Shown here: positions 23,716 through 33,241 of the stretch, one piece after another | Position numbering within the stretch: the stretch's first letter is position 1 | How the letters are laid out: each line of letters starts with the position of its first letter | NCBI GenBank assembly: GCA_036365515.1 | Contig: CM070873.1 | Location: 20,407,757-20,471,756, forward strand | DNA length: 64,000 nt | Reading direction: 5' to 3' | Source of the DNA: Torymus aiolomorphi | Taxonomy: Eukaryota > Arthropoda > Insecta > Hymenoptera > Torymidae | Notes under the pieces: generated by a model | Seen by the model: only the letters and a program-made list of their open reading frames with translations | Told to the model about the DNA's origin: nothing | Database searches by the model: none | Made by a program: the position numbers and the translations under genes

Positions 23716-24570
23716 CGTAAATAATAACTGCAAATAACTGCAAATAACTGTTAATAACTGCAAATAACTGTTAATAATTGCTAATAACTGCTAAAAACTG
23801 ATTATACTATCTCAAACCTAACTGTTTATTTCAGTTATTTGCAGTTATTTGCAGTTATTAAGGGGGCTAGACATCTTTTTTCTCTGAAATAAGAAGTCAC
23901 ATTTTAATACATAAATGTAAACTAATTATTTCATACTTTTTACATATAAAAGTGGGTATATTTACCTTACCTTAAAACTTTCTCTGATGGGCCTTTTATA
24001 TGGTCCAGAACCATAGTCATCGATGAAACAAGTTTTTTCACTAACCGTAAGCTTTGAAATTTTCCTGTGGATGGATTGACTCCAGATTTGAACTAAATTA
24101 CTCCTGAATAGTATAATTCTCATATGAGTGTAGGGATTTAGGATTAAATGTCGGAAAAAATTTTTACATCAGAAAAATTATGAAAAAATATAAAAAATTA
24201 AAAAAAATTAAAAAAAAAACTCTTGAAAAACAGCACAATTTTTTTTTTCTCATTAGATAAAAAATCCCTACACTCATATGAGAATTATACTATTCAGGAG
24301 TAATTTAGTTCAAATCTGGAGTCAATCCATCCACAGGAAAATTTCAAAGCTTACGGTTAGTGAAAAAACTTGTTTCATCGATGACTATGGTTCTGGACCA
24401 TATAAAAGGCCCATCGGAGAAAGTTTTAAGGTAAGGTAAATATACCCACTTTTATATGTAAAAAGTATGAAATAATTAGTTTACATTTATGTATTAAAAT
24501 GTGACTTCTTATTTCAGAGAAAAAAGGTGTCTAGCCCCCTTAACAGTTATTTGCAAATCCTATTTAGGGT
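23716..24570. repeat. Inverted array of 10-bp units (AATAACTGCA type), interrupted by a TTAA element
   Basis: Left part has repeated AAATAACTGC / TTAATAACTG units, then the complement (CAGTTATTTG). The TTAA foldback element at 23862-24539 splits the right side; the array resumes as AACAGTTATTTGCAAATCC. Terminal repeats are not clear. Confidence 0.65.
23862..24539. mobile_element. 678-bp TTAA-flanked foldback element
   Basis: TTAA at 23858-23861 and 24540-24543. Tips GGGGGCTAGACA / TGTCTAGCCCCC; arms ~23862-24140 and ~24261-24539 are almost perfectly complementary over ~280 bp, with a ~120-bp A/T-rich centre. No coding. TTAA duplication fits piggyBac or Kolobok mobilisation; the arms' near identity suggests youth or arm correction. 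Confidence 0.9.
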
Positions 24571-24650
24571 ACGTACTTAACTTTTCATCAACTAAATCTA
24601 AGTGGTGCAAAAAAATCATTTTCTCTAACCCGAAACTACTAATATATGCA

Positions 24651-24790
24651 GGGGCGTCGTTACCGCTTTTTTATAGCCAACGGCTAGTGGAAAGCTTGAA
24701 TGCCAAACCCACCTACCCCACGCACATCAAAGGACCGATAAAATGCTTGAATGCTAAACCCACCCCTACCGATAACATTTTCAATAATAG
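24651..24790 (+). repeat. Terminal-repeat-like end, matches 37060-37199 in inverted orientation
   Basis: Starts CAGGGGCGTCGTTACC and contains GCTTGAATGCCAAACCCACC twice in slightly different form. The reverse complement of 37060-37199 has CAGGGGCGTCGTTAC-like and CTTGAATGCTAAACCCACC segments in the same order. It could be one end of a large composite element or a solo copy. Confidence 0.6.
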
Positions 24791-24989
24791 TACATATGTA
24801 ACAAGGGACTAATGTCGTGGATTATTCCCGCGCAGTGATCACCTAAGGGAATGATCGACTTTAGTTCCGTGTTTCATATAGAACTTTACTCCCATCGCTA
24901 CTGTGGCCACTTCATAGATTTGAAAAGTTATTTTGTATTTATATGTTATAATTTTGTTAGTTTTAACCGAATTCACTATAAACGTAAAA

Positions 24990-25600
24990 AATTAGAGTAT
25001 CCTTGTCGTAAATTATAAATGTTAATAACAGTTAATAACTGTTAAAAATTATTTAAAACTATTTAGAACTGTTCAAAACTGTTTATAAATGTTACAAAAT
25101 GTATGATTTTGGACACATTTTTTCTAATTATAATATTTTGTAACAGTTTTAAACAGTTTCTAATAGTTTTAAACACTTTCAAACAGTTTCAAATAATTTT
25201 AAATTTGATATATTTCAGGAAAAATTAATAATTAATAAATTATTATTATTATTAATAATAATTAATAATTATTTAATAACTTCATTATTATAGTCATGGG
25301 AATCAAGGAGCGCGGGAGCACTCCGAAGGCAAGTAACGGTTAAACAATACACAAGAAGTCTAAGGAGTGTTTAATTATACTAATAATTAATTATTACTAT
25401 GTTAATAATAATAATTAATAAATATTTAAAAGTTATTAGGTAATTTAATAACTCTTAGAAACTGTTAAAAACTGTTGAAAAATGTTACAAACAGTTACAA
25501 ACGAATAATAACGTCAAAAATCCTACATTTTGTAATACTTTTAAACAGTTTATAACTCTTCCTAACAGTTTTTAACATTTTTGAAGAAAAATATTTCCGC
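24990..25600. repeat. Inverted array of 10-bp units (AAAACTGTTA type)
   Basis: Units like TAACTGTTAA, AAACTGTTAA and AACAGTTTTA in both orientations around a centre with GGAGCGCGGGAGCACTCC (~25308). The right end reads ATATTTCCGCTGGGG (~25589-25604), like the CCCCAGTGGAAA terminal repeat of the element at 26247. A matching left end was not found, so the copy may be broken. Confidence 0.65.
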
Positions 25601-25606
25601 TGGGGA

Positions 25607-25740
25607 TGTTACTTTATTCCCGCTAATTTGCGCTTTTTTACGTTATTCCCGTATAATAGGAATGAAAGTACGTTATTCCCGCTGATTTACTTTATTCCCG
25701 CTTATTTACTTTACTCCCCATTATGCGGGAATAAACAAAA
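25607..25740 (+). repeat. Short tandem repeat of TTATTCCCGC-type units
   Basis: Five degenerate ~22-bp units each containing TTATTCCCGC or a variant, followed by ATGCGGGAATAAAC in inverted orientation. A related TTATTCCCGCGCAG occurs at ~24823. Confidence 0.7.
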
Positions 25741-25862
25741 GAAGGAATCAGACGCCACTTTTACTCCTCTTTTGCACAGACACGATTTTTTGTTTTTTGA
25801 AGCTAAAAAAACGAGATTAAAGTAACCGATTTTAGACCAGCGGGTGCAAAAGTAGAACTTAT

Positions 25863-26020
25863 AAGTGGGCTTTTTGACCTCGTGTGATTGTAGTACTCGT
25901 TTTCGGCTCACAAAACGCACTCGCCATCGGCTCGTGCTAGCTCGCCTTCGACTCGTACTGCAAACTCCACTTTCGGTCTAAAAAGGCCCACTTTACTCCC
26001 TTGGTACATAATATACTATT
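25863..26020 (-). repeat. Hairpin element, copy E (same head as copies A and B, minus strand)
   Basis: On the minus strand it begins AATAGTATATTATGTACC, nearly identical to the heads of copy A (AATAGTATATTACATACC) and copy B (AATAGTATATTACGCACC). A stem AAGTGGGCTTTTTGACC (25863-25879) pairs with GGTCTAAAAAGGCCCACTT (25975-25993), with a loop rich in CGAGTCGAAGGCGAG-like words. The far side lacks the expected closing TATACTATT, so it seems truncated. Confidence 0.7.
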
Positions 26021-27205
26021 TTGAACTCGAATAGGCAAGACAAGCGAGTTCCACGCAGGCAAATGGAGGCACACAGACAGGCTACCTATGAAATGATCAA
26101 TCAAATAATTTATCAACCCAAGTAGGCGGGGGAAGCAAGTTCTACGCAGAAAAGTAGAGGCACGCGATCTCTTTATGAATTGATCGAAAACCCAAAGAAG
26201 CTTTGGGGACGAGGTCAACCGACAAGTGCGAGCACGGAGACGGGTTCCCCAGTGGAAATTTTAAATGTATGAAAAGGTATCAAAATGTATCAAAAGGTAT
26301 CAGAGTGTACCTAAGTGTATATAGAGGTTGCATTTCGTAATTTTTGTAGCACACTTTAATACTTTTTGATACATTTTGATACCTTTTCAAAAAAATTAAA
26401 AAATGTAATATTAATTTATTTATCATTCTATTAAACACATTAACACCTTTTGGTACATATTAAAACCTTTTCATACATTTTGATACCTTTTGATATATTT
26501 GTGTACATTTTGGTAAATTTTGATACATTTTGATACATTTCTATACATTTATACAAACAAATATTCATTAATACCTTTTGATACATTTTGATACCTTTCT
26601 ATATATTTCCTATATATTTAAAATCCTGCATAAAAATGATTCGTATATACTTATATATACTTATATATGATTATATATCCTCATATAGAACTTATGTATA
26701 AATAAGTAAGGCTTTAGTTATTTATATACCATTACATGCAATTATATATAAGTACATGCAACATTCTCAAACACCACGCATAACCATGTATGGTCATATA
26801 CGACTGAATATAATTTTATATGAGTCCAAGCAACTACACATAATTTTAGGCAAAATTCATGATTATGCATGGTGATACATGTTCATGTATAATGGTATAC
26901 AATTTTATACATCAATATACAATTATATGAATAATACAATCACTAAAAATTTATATTACAACACGAAATCATGTAAAGTTGTACATAAATATATATATAA
27001 CCATACATATTTATGCACAGTTATATAGAGACATAAGTCATATATATTGATATATAGTTCTACATGAGGATATATATAATCATATATAACTATATACAAT
27101 TCAGTTGGTTAAATGTAGCCAATGGTAGGTTTTTGGTGTAGTTATAGAATTTGTAGCTAATGGCCGTACTACCAAGGTGTTTTTTATAAGTAAAACAATT
27201 ATTTA

Positions 27206-27242
27206 CAACGTTTCGGACATTTTATTACGTCCCTCTTCAGGT
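27206..27242 (-). ncRNA. Hammerhead-ribozyme-like core in Penelope end (left palindrome arm)
   Basis: On the minus strand: CTGAAGA, a stem GGGAC..GTCC with an internal loop, then GAAAC. These are the conserved core elements of a hammerhead (CUGANGA - stem II - GAAA), known from Penelope-like elements. The cleavage-site side was not resolved, so activity is uncertain. Confidence 0.5.
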
Positions 27243-27351
27243 TATTTAAAACGTATTGTCAGATTCTTTTACGGAAAGTAATCCGTTCGTCACTGCAGCA
27301 GTGACGAACGGATTACTTTCCGTAAAAGAATCTGACAATACGTTTTAAATA

Positions 27352-27388
27352 ACCTGAAGAGGGACGTAATAAAATGTCCGAAACGTTG
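27352..27388 (+). ncRNA. Hammerhead-ribozyme-like core in Penelope end (right palindrome arm)
   Basis: Mirror copy of the 27206-27242 motif: CTGAAGA, GGGAC/GTCC stem, GAAAC. Confidence 0.5.
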
Positions 27389-28880
27389 TAAATAATTGTT
27401 TTACTTATAAAAAACACCTTGGTAGTACGGCCATTAGCTACAAATTCTATAATTATATACAATTCATTTTTACGCGGGATATTATTTCTATTATTTCCTA
27501 TATATTTAAAACGCATCATAATGTACATAAATATGTCAAAGTGTTTCTAAATGTGCAAAAATGTTTGAGAATGAAAAAATAATTTAATGTAAAAAAATAT
27601 TTTTTTTATAAATGTATGAAAAGGTATCAAAAAGTATTAAAAGATATCAAAATGTACATAAATATGTCAAAATGTATCAAAATGTATCAACATGTATCAA
27701 AATGTATCAAAATGTATTAAAAGGTATCAAAAGGTATCAAAAGGTATGAAAATGTATTGAAATGTATATAAGTGTACCAGGGTGTGTCTAAATGTTTCTT
27801 TCATCAATAAATTTTTTCTCTTATCAAAAAATGATTTTGTATATAAATGTATAAAAATGTATTAAAAGGTATCAAAAGATATCAAAGTGTTCTACAAAAG
27901 TTACGAAATACAACCTCTACATACAATTTGATACACTTTAATACCTTTTGATACCTTTTGATGCCTTTTAATACATTTTGATACATTTTGGTACATTTTG
28001 ATACATTTTCCACTGGGGTTGGTGATTAAATATTAAAGTGGGAAAGATTTTCAATACTATTCCAAAACCGGCAGACGTGAGGATAGTAATTAGTTTAAAA
28101 AAGAAATGACACGGCACGAAGTCATGGTAGTAAAAAAATTTTGATTAAAAATTCCCGAGCCGTGTGAGATAAACTATTGCTTCCCCTGCATATTTGGGTT
28201 TCGGAATGGTCTAATTGAAAATCTAATTTCCAGCGCGTATTTGTACCTCCACTTTTCTGCCTGGAACTCACTTCTCGCGCGTATTTTGATTTCGAAATTA
28301 TGTTATTGAAACTTTATTCGTAGCTCGTCTGCGTGCCTCCACTTCTCTACGTGGAAATCTTTCCCTCGCCTATTTCGTTTTAGAAACTATCCGTACTCTT
28401 AAAAAAACGATGGTTGGATGTTGTGAAGCATTTGAAGATTGATTTGATTCGTCTGTATGAAATAAGTGCGAGGATCCGCTAGATTTGTATTTTTTGAAAC
28501 TCAAGTATTTTATAGAGCTACAAAATAATTAAAATAGAATAAAAACATTTGATTTTTTTGCTTGAAAAATGTATCTAATTATTTTATCATTTAAACTAAT
28601 GAAAACTAAATCATAGTGAAAAACAGTATTCATAACCTGAAAAACAAAATAGTACGCGCGAAGCGCGTTTGAATTTTTCTACTTCTATAGAAACTTTATT
28701 TGTAGTCCGTCTGCGTGTGACTCCACTTTTGGGTTTAGAAATTATTTTATTGAAAATGTGATCGGTACCGCGAAGGTGTGCTACCATTTTTCTGCGTAAA
28801 ACTCGCCTCTCCCCGCCTTTTCGGGTTAAGAAATTATTTTATTGAATGCTACAAGTATTATGAATACTATAGTTACCGTG

Positions 28881-29050
28881 ATATGGTTAGCGAATTAGAT
28901 GTGGATGAGCTATTTAATAGTTATTTATTAAAAGGAAAAACTTAAGAATGTCGACATTCGTCATGAATTACAAGTAAACAATTATAGTTTTTGTTTATTA
29001 CGAATTAAATTTTGATTTGTGATTGAATAGTTTTATTGAGAAGAGTAATT
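28881..29050. other. Spacer before the Penelope-like element
   Basis: AT-rich; nothing recognised. Confidence 0.5.
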
Positions 29051-29120
29051 TAATAAATTTTATTAAGGTAGCGGACATCAAACGAACCAATAGTTGTAAA
29101 AAATTATTATTGCTTTATTG

Positions 29121-29160
29121 CCAACGTTTCGGGAGCGTTTGTATACTCCCCTCTTCAGGG
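29121..29160 (-). ncRNA. Hammerhead-like core at the left Penelope 3' end
   Basis: Minus strand: CTGAAGA, stem GGGGAG..CTCCC around TATACAAACG, then GAAACGTTGG. This matches the hammerhead core reported for Penelope-like elements. Only the core is assigned; stems I and III were not worked out. Confidence 0.55.
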
Positions 29161-30317
29161 CTACAACCAAGATACGCAGAAACATTTAAAAAAAATATGT
29201 ACAAACAAATTATTTTACAAATCTTGTAGTCAAGTCATAAATTTATATAACATTTACCATAGTAAACAATATCAATTAAACATGTTGGTCGGTCCTATTG
29301 CAAATAACAATACATTGGCTACACCGAACACGAGAGAAATGTTAGAAATATAAAATGAGCGAAAATATAAAATGAACGAAAAACGGAAATAGTGAATAAA
29401 TTAAATTAAAAGCAAACACAACTCACAACGAACTTTTGTGTCGTATAATCATGTTGATATCGGATCGGTTGAGCGTCGTCTCCGATAAATCAACTACAAC
29501 TGAGAGAGCATGTGAAAATTATTTAATTAGAAAGGATAGGGGAATTACGAAAAATAGTCATGGGAGGAGGGGCGGGGGAGGGGGCAGGAGTTAGAAGGTG
29601 GGAGAACCGGCATACGGAGCTGTTCGGGAGAGGCAGGAGAACACGGGAAGAGAAGGTGGGAGGAGCTACACCGAAGCAGCGAGAGATGTGCTCAAGTGTG
29701 CCACCTCTACATCCACGTGCGCTCCTGATCCTTTGACTAGCTCGGAGTCGTATAGAATGGGAAGAAGGAGAGTAAATAAGCGTGCGTATCAACAAACAGA
29801 ACCGAGTTAAGGTTTGCAATGCAGTTTGATCAATTTTACAGTGTCTTTATATGATTTCTTAAGATATTGTGTGTCTTCGATGCGGTTGAGGGTAGGGGTA
29901 AAGAGTACGGTTATTGACCCCTTAAGGTTATTAGCTATGTTTAAATTCATTTAAAAATATAAAAACGTCATTTTTTATAAATGTTTTAACAAAATACTTC
30001 AAAGGAAAGCTACTGATAATAAAATTATAATTACAAGTAAGAATACAAAAAAAGTTTTTTTTAAATTGCTAAATATGTACAAAATGTACAAAAATGCAGT
30101 GATTGACCGCTTGATGTCAGTGATTGACCGTTCGTTGGATAGTTATTGACCCCTCAAAGTTAAAAGGGAAAAGTAGGTTTAAAAATATAACATGTTTTAA
30201 ATAACAGGGTAAAAATAAAGAGATACTTTGTTTATAATATTTATTTTTATTATTTATGTTACAATAATAATTCTTTATAATTTAAATAAATAATTTATAA
30301 GTAATAAAATAAGTTAC

Positions 30318-32588
30318 TTAAATTTTTAAATGAAACATCTCTGTATTACTTTTTGCTTTACTATTATTTTTTGGTAATTTGTTGTTTTTCTTAATATTAG
30401 AAGTCTTGTTCTCCTTCCCATCAAGTTTTTCTTTTTTGATTTTAATTATATTATCTTGAATTTCTTTTTTCTTTAAGCTTATTATTTTTTTTGCTCTTTT
30501 CTCTTTTTCAATGTTTTTTTTCTTTTCTAATAATTCATGCTTTTTATTTTCTTTTCTCTTTATTTCTAGTCTTTTTTGTTCTACTTTTTTTTCTTCTTGT
30601 GATCTCCACTCAAGTGATGAAACAGCATAAGTTTTTTTTTCTGTAAATCTTTTGCCTTTTCTTTTTGGTGTTGGTGGTCTTTCCAGATATTCACTAATTT
30701 TTTTATATTTTGACTTGTTAACTGTTAAATCAATCACATCTTCGTCGAACACATTTGTTTCTTCTTCATACATATATAAAGTAGAATTATCACTAACAGT
30801 AACAGTACTTAATACTACATTTTCTTGTTCGCCATCAATCAAATCACTATTAATACTTAAATTATTTCCTTCTTTTTCATTTAAATCCTTGGAAGTTAGA
30901 TTATTTATCGATAAATGTAAAAATTCAAAATTTTTAGTCACAATACTTGACTCATTACATATCACTTCATTATCACTAACATTGCAATCACCTACAGTAA
31001 GCGTATCATCACTTTGCTTATCGGTGTAAATATCACATATCTGTACTTCATTTTTTGATAATAATTGACCCTCCACTTCATTTTCTAATATTACAGGAAT
31101 TTCTTCGATATTCATTACCTGAATGTTATTGCCTTCTTGTTCGTAGATTTGATTATCTTGCTCTTCGACAAATTCAAACTCGTTTACTGAATTTCGATTT
31201 TGATCATCATCTGATAAATCTCTAAATTGTTTAAATAATTCATGTAGAACAACAAATTCTTTGGATGTCTCTTCTTGATAATTAAATAGCTTTACTCGGT
31301 TCAATAAATCTTCTCCAAGTATTTCAGCGAACTCTTGATAGGATATAGTAGTATAACTAGATTCAATGGTTTGAGAACTCTTCTTCGGTGCAAGACACTT
31401 GGTATAATCAAGTGCATCTGGATCCCATGGATGCAGCCCACAAGCTCGGAAGGCATTTATTATAGCTTTGCCATCTGGTGAAAACTTGTCAACAGCTTTC
31501 TTTAGAAGAGGAGCCATTTGTTCTAGCGATAGTGCCTTACCAGGATTTTCTCTTCTATACTCCAACAAGCAATTTTTATACTCATTTTTCAGAGGCTTAA
31601 ATCCTCCAACATCAGCAGGTTGTAGCATCCTTGTTGAATTTGGATACAAACAAATTAGAATTATGTTTAACTTTGCACATACTTTACTTACTTGTAAGGT
31701 TACATGGCTCTTGTGTCCATCTACGAATAAAATCACAGGTAATTGTATTTTAAATTCTAAGAGATATGGGTGAAAAATATTTTCCAGATACTCTACAAAT
31801 AACTCAGCATTCATCCAACCACTTGGCGTAACACCTATTCCCCATTGAGGAGGCACAGATCTTCCTATAGGTCCAGGTAGTCTTTGATAAGGATAAACTA
31901 CCATGGGTGGAGTTGTAACGCCACTTGCACTAAATGTAAATAGTACCGTTAAATTTAATTTAGCATTACCTTTCTCAATTTCATAAACGTTGCGTGTTCC
32001 TCTAACAGCCAAAACATTTTTCATCTTTGGGCACACCATAAAGTAGGTTTCATCACTATTGAATATTCGGGTAGGATCATTTAAAATATCTAAATAATTT
32101 TCTCTTCTTAAATAATCCTGAATTTCTTTAAACCACTTGCGTACGTCACTTTCACTAACACATGAGCTAGCCATCGTAACTCCTTCTGGAAACCTTTCAG
32201 ACAGTGATGGATTTCTTTTCATAAAATTTTTGTACCAACCATCGCCTGGTACATTTTCTTTAAAAGGATTTTTCAGTTTATTTTCTTGAAGGTACTGTTT
32301 AACACTGGCTTGCAAATCTTCCTTTCTTCTTGGAAATCCTTTCGCAGTACATTCACTAATCCATGTAACTAGCTCAGCTTCTATATCTTTACCTAAAATT
32401 GGACTTGGACCCGGAGTAGTCTTTACAAAGTTATCACTTAATCTAAAAACGAGTGTTGATCGAGGAATTGAAAATTTTCTTGCGGCTTCATGTCTTGTCA
32501 TTCCTTTATGAATTTCATTCAAAGCCTTTTGGATGTTATCCTCTGAATAATGCTTTTGGTAAGCATTTCCTTTCTTTACTTTAGGCAT
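30318..32588 (-). CDS. pogo/Tigger-family transposase, intact ORF
   Basis: 756 codons from ATG 32588. Residues ~15-55 form a pipsqueak-type helix-turn-helix (NIQKALNEIHKGMTRHEAAR, FSIPRSTLVFRL). A CENP-B-like second DNA-binding region follows (~70-140, DGWYKNFMKRNPSLSERF). The DDE_1 catalytic core shows Asp in IFNSDETYF (~175), Asp in PVILFVDGHKSH (~285) and the third Asp in MLQPADVGGFKPLK (~325), the usual D..D..D of pogo. The C-terminal ~350 residues are acidic, then strongly Lys/Glu-rich coiled-coil-like (QKRLEIKRKENKKHELLEKK). No stops or shifts, so possible recent activity; the gene cuts and pastes its own element using the TIRs at 29895 and 33295. Confidence 0.93.
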   Translation of the reverse strand: MPKVKKGNAYQKHYSEDNIQKALNEIHKGMTRHEAARKFSIPRSTLVFRLSDNFVKTTPGPSPILGKDIEAELVTWISECTAKGFPRRKEDLQASVKQYLQENKLKNPFKENVPGDGWYKNFMKRNPSLSERFPEGVTMASSCVSESDVRKWFKEIQDYLRRENYLDILNDPTRIFNSDETYFMVCPKMKNVLAVRGTRNVYEIEKGNAKLNLTVLFTFSASGVTTPPMVVYPYQRLPGPIGRSVPPQWGIGVTPSGWMNAELFVEYLENIFHPYLLEFKIQLPVILFVDGHKSHVTLQVSKVCAKLNIILICLYPNSTRMLQPADVGGFKPLKNEYKNCLLEYRRENPGKALSLEQMAPLLKKAVDKFSPDGKAIINAFRACGLHPWDPDALDYTKCLAPKKSSQTIESSYTTISYQEFAEILGEDLLNRVKLFNYQEETSKEFVVLHELFKQFRDLSDDDQNRNSVNEFEFVEEQDNQIYEQEGNNIQVMNIEEIPVILENEVEGQLLSKNEVQICDIYTDKQSDDTLTVGDCNVSDNEVICNESSIVTKNFEFLHLSINNLTSKDLNEKEGNNLSINSDLIDGEQENVVLSTVTVSDNSTLYMYEEETNVFDEDVIDLTVNKSKYKKISEYLERPPTPKRKGKRFTEKKTYAVSSLEWRSQEEKKVEQKRLEIKRKENKKHELLEKKKNIEKEKRAKKIISLKKKEIQDNIIKIKKEKLDGKENKTSNIKKNNKLPKNNSKAKSNTEMFHLKI

Positions 32589-32599
32589 GTTGATAATAA

Positions 32600-33240
32600 A
32601 TTAACTTAACCTAAAATTATAAAAAGGTTTGTATGATTTAAGTTTAGAAAATTAAATAAATGTAAATGATTGTTTTTACTAATGGTTACAAATAAGATAA
32701 TTTTTAGTTGTATTTATTTTTTTACGGCAAATAAGTATTATTTTGCTAACAATTAAATAATAAGAAATAACTTACCATTACAACGTGAAGCCGAAAGTAC
32801 TCAGGGTCGATCACTGTCTGTGTGAGAACATAACCTACTGACAGTCATTGACCGGACGGTCAATAACTGCTCACCGCGGTAATTTAAACGGCAGTGGTTG
32901 ACCCTCTAAAATATTGACAATAAACGCAAATTTTGGATATAAAAATATTTTTTATCTAATAAGAAACTTGCCTTTTTATTAAATTCATCATTTTTTTTGA
33001 TTGCATGTTGCTCATATTTATACAAATGCTTAAATAAAAATCATTCTTATACAGTGTCGCTAAGAGTTAATGCCGATGTAGAGCAGAAATCTTGCGCAAG
33101 CTTGACTTACTGATAATATAAAAATTTTTCATACGTATAATGTGCTAACATTTATACAATTTCTAAAACTTGAAGCTTTAAGGAATTTTAATACATCTTT
33201 ATATGCAGCATATCAATTACAGCTGTATTATACTTTTTAA
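32600..33240. other. Subterminal non-coding part of the pogo element
   Basis: Contains the presumed promoter of the minus-strand transposase and the subterminal ATTGACCG-type motifs; no ORF. Confidence 0.6.
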
Positions 33241-33241
33241 A

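Larger units (their letters stand above)
27104..27453. mobile_element. Penelope-derived perfect palindrome with 13-bp target duplication
   Basis: TATATACAATTCA occurs at 27091-27103 and 27454-27466 as a target duplication. Inside, 27142-27296 and 27298-27452 are perfect reverse complements (155 bp) around one central base (27297). Each arm carries the Penelope-like 3' motif CCTGAAGAGGGACG...GTCCGAAACGTT (27206-27242 minus, 27352-27388 plus). Probably two Penelope ends joined head to head by an inverted, twin-primed insertion. Confidence 0.88.
26625..27478. mobile_element. Nested element with CCTGCATAAAAATGA-type ends, AT target duplication
   Basis: Ends CCTGCATAAAAATGA (26625-26639) and TTCATTTTTACGCGGG (27463-27478) are imperfect inverted repeats flanked by AT. 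The interior has ATATAGTTATATATG-like words. A near-identical stretch at 23369-23711 lacks the insertion at 27104-27453. Confidence 0.75.
26247..28018. mobile_element. 10-bp-array foldback element (AAAATGTATC type), TT target duplication
   Basis: Terminal repeats CCCCAGTGGAAA (26247-26258) and TTTCCACTGGGG (28007-28018), flanked by TT on both sides. The interior is repeated decamers AAAATGTATC / AAAAGGTATC on the left and right outer parts, with their complements (GATACATTTT) elsewhere. It contains a second element (26625-27478). No ORF of substance. Confidence 0.85.
26021..28880. repeat. Degenerate ~95-bp repeats in inverted arrangement around a nested element
   Basis: 26030-26200 carries units with GCGAGTTCCACGCAGGCAAA and GTAGAGGCACGCG; 28190-28850 has the complementary type (CCTCCACTTTTCTGCC, GGAACTCACTTCTCGC, TTTATTCGTAGCTCGTCTGC) several times. 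The 10-bp-array element (26247-28018) sits between. No genes; a small GCGCGAAGCGCG hairpin lies at ~28656. Confidence 0.65.

Noticed and set aside
23399..23743. Tyr/Ile-repeat frames
   Set aside because: Translation of (AT)n.
29523..29819. Open frames in the Penelope 3' region and its inverted twin (36038-36452)
   Set aside because: They lie in the untranslated 3' region; the true C-terminal coding end is in another frame.
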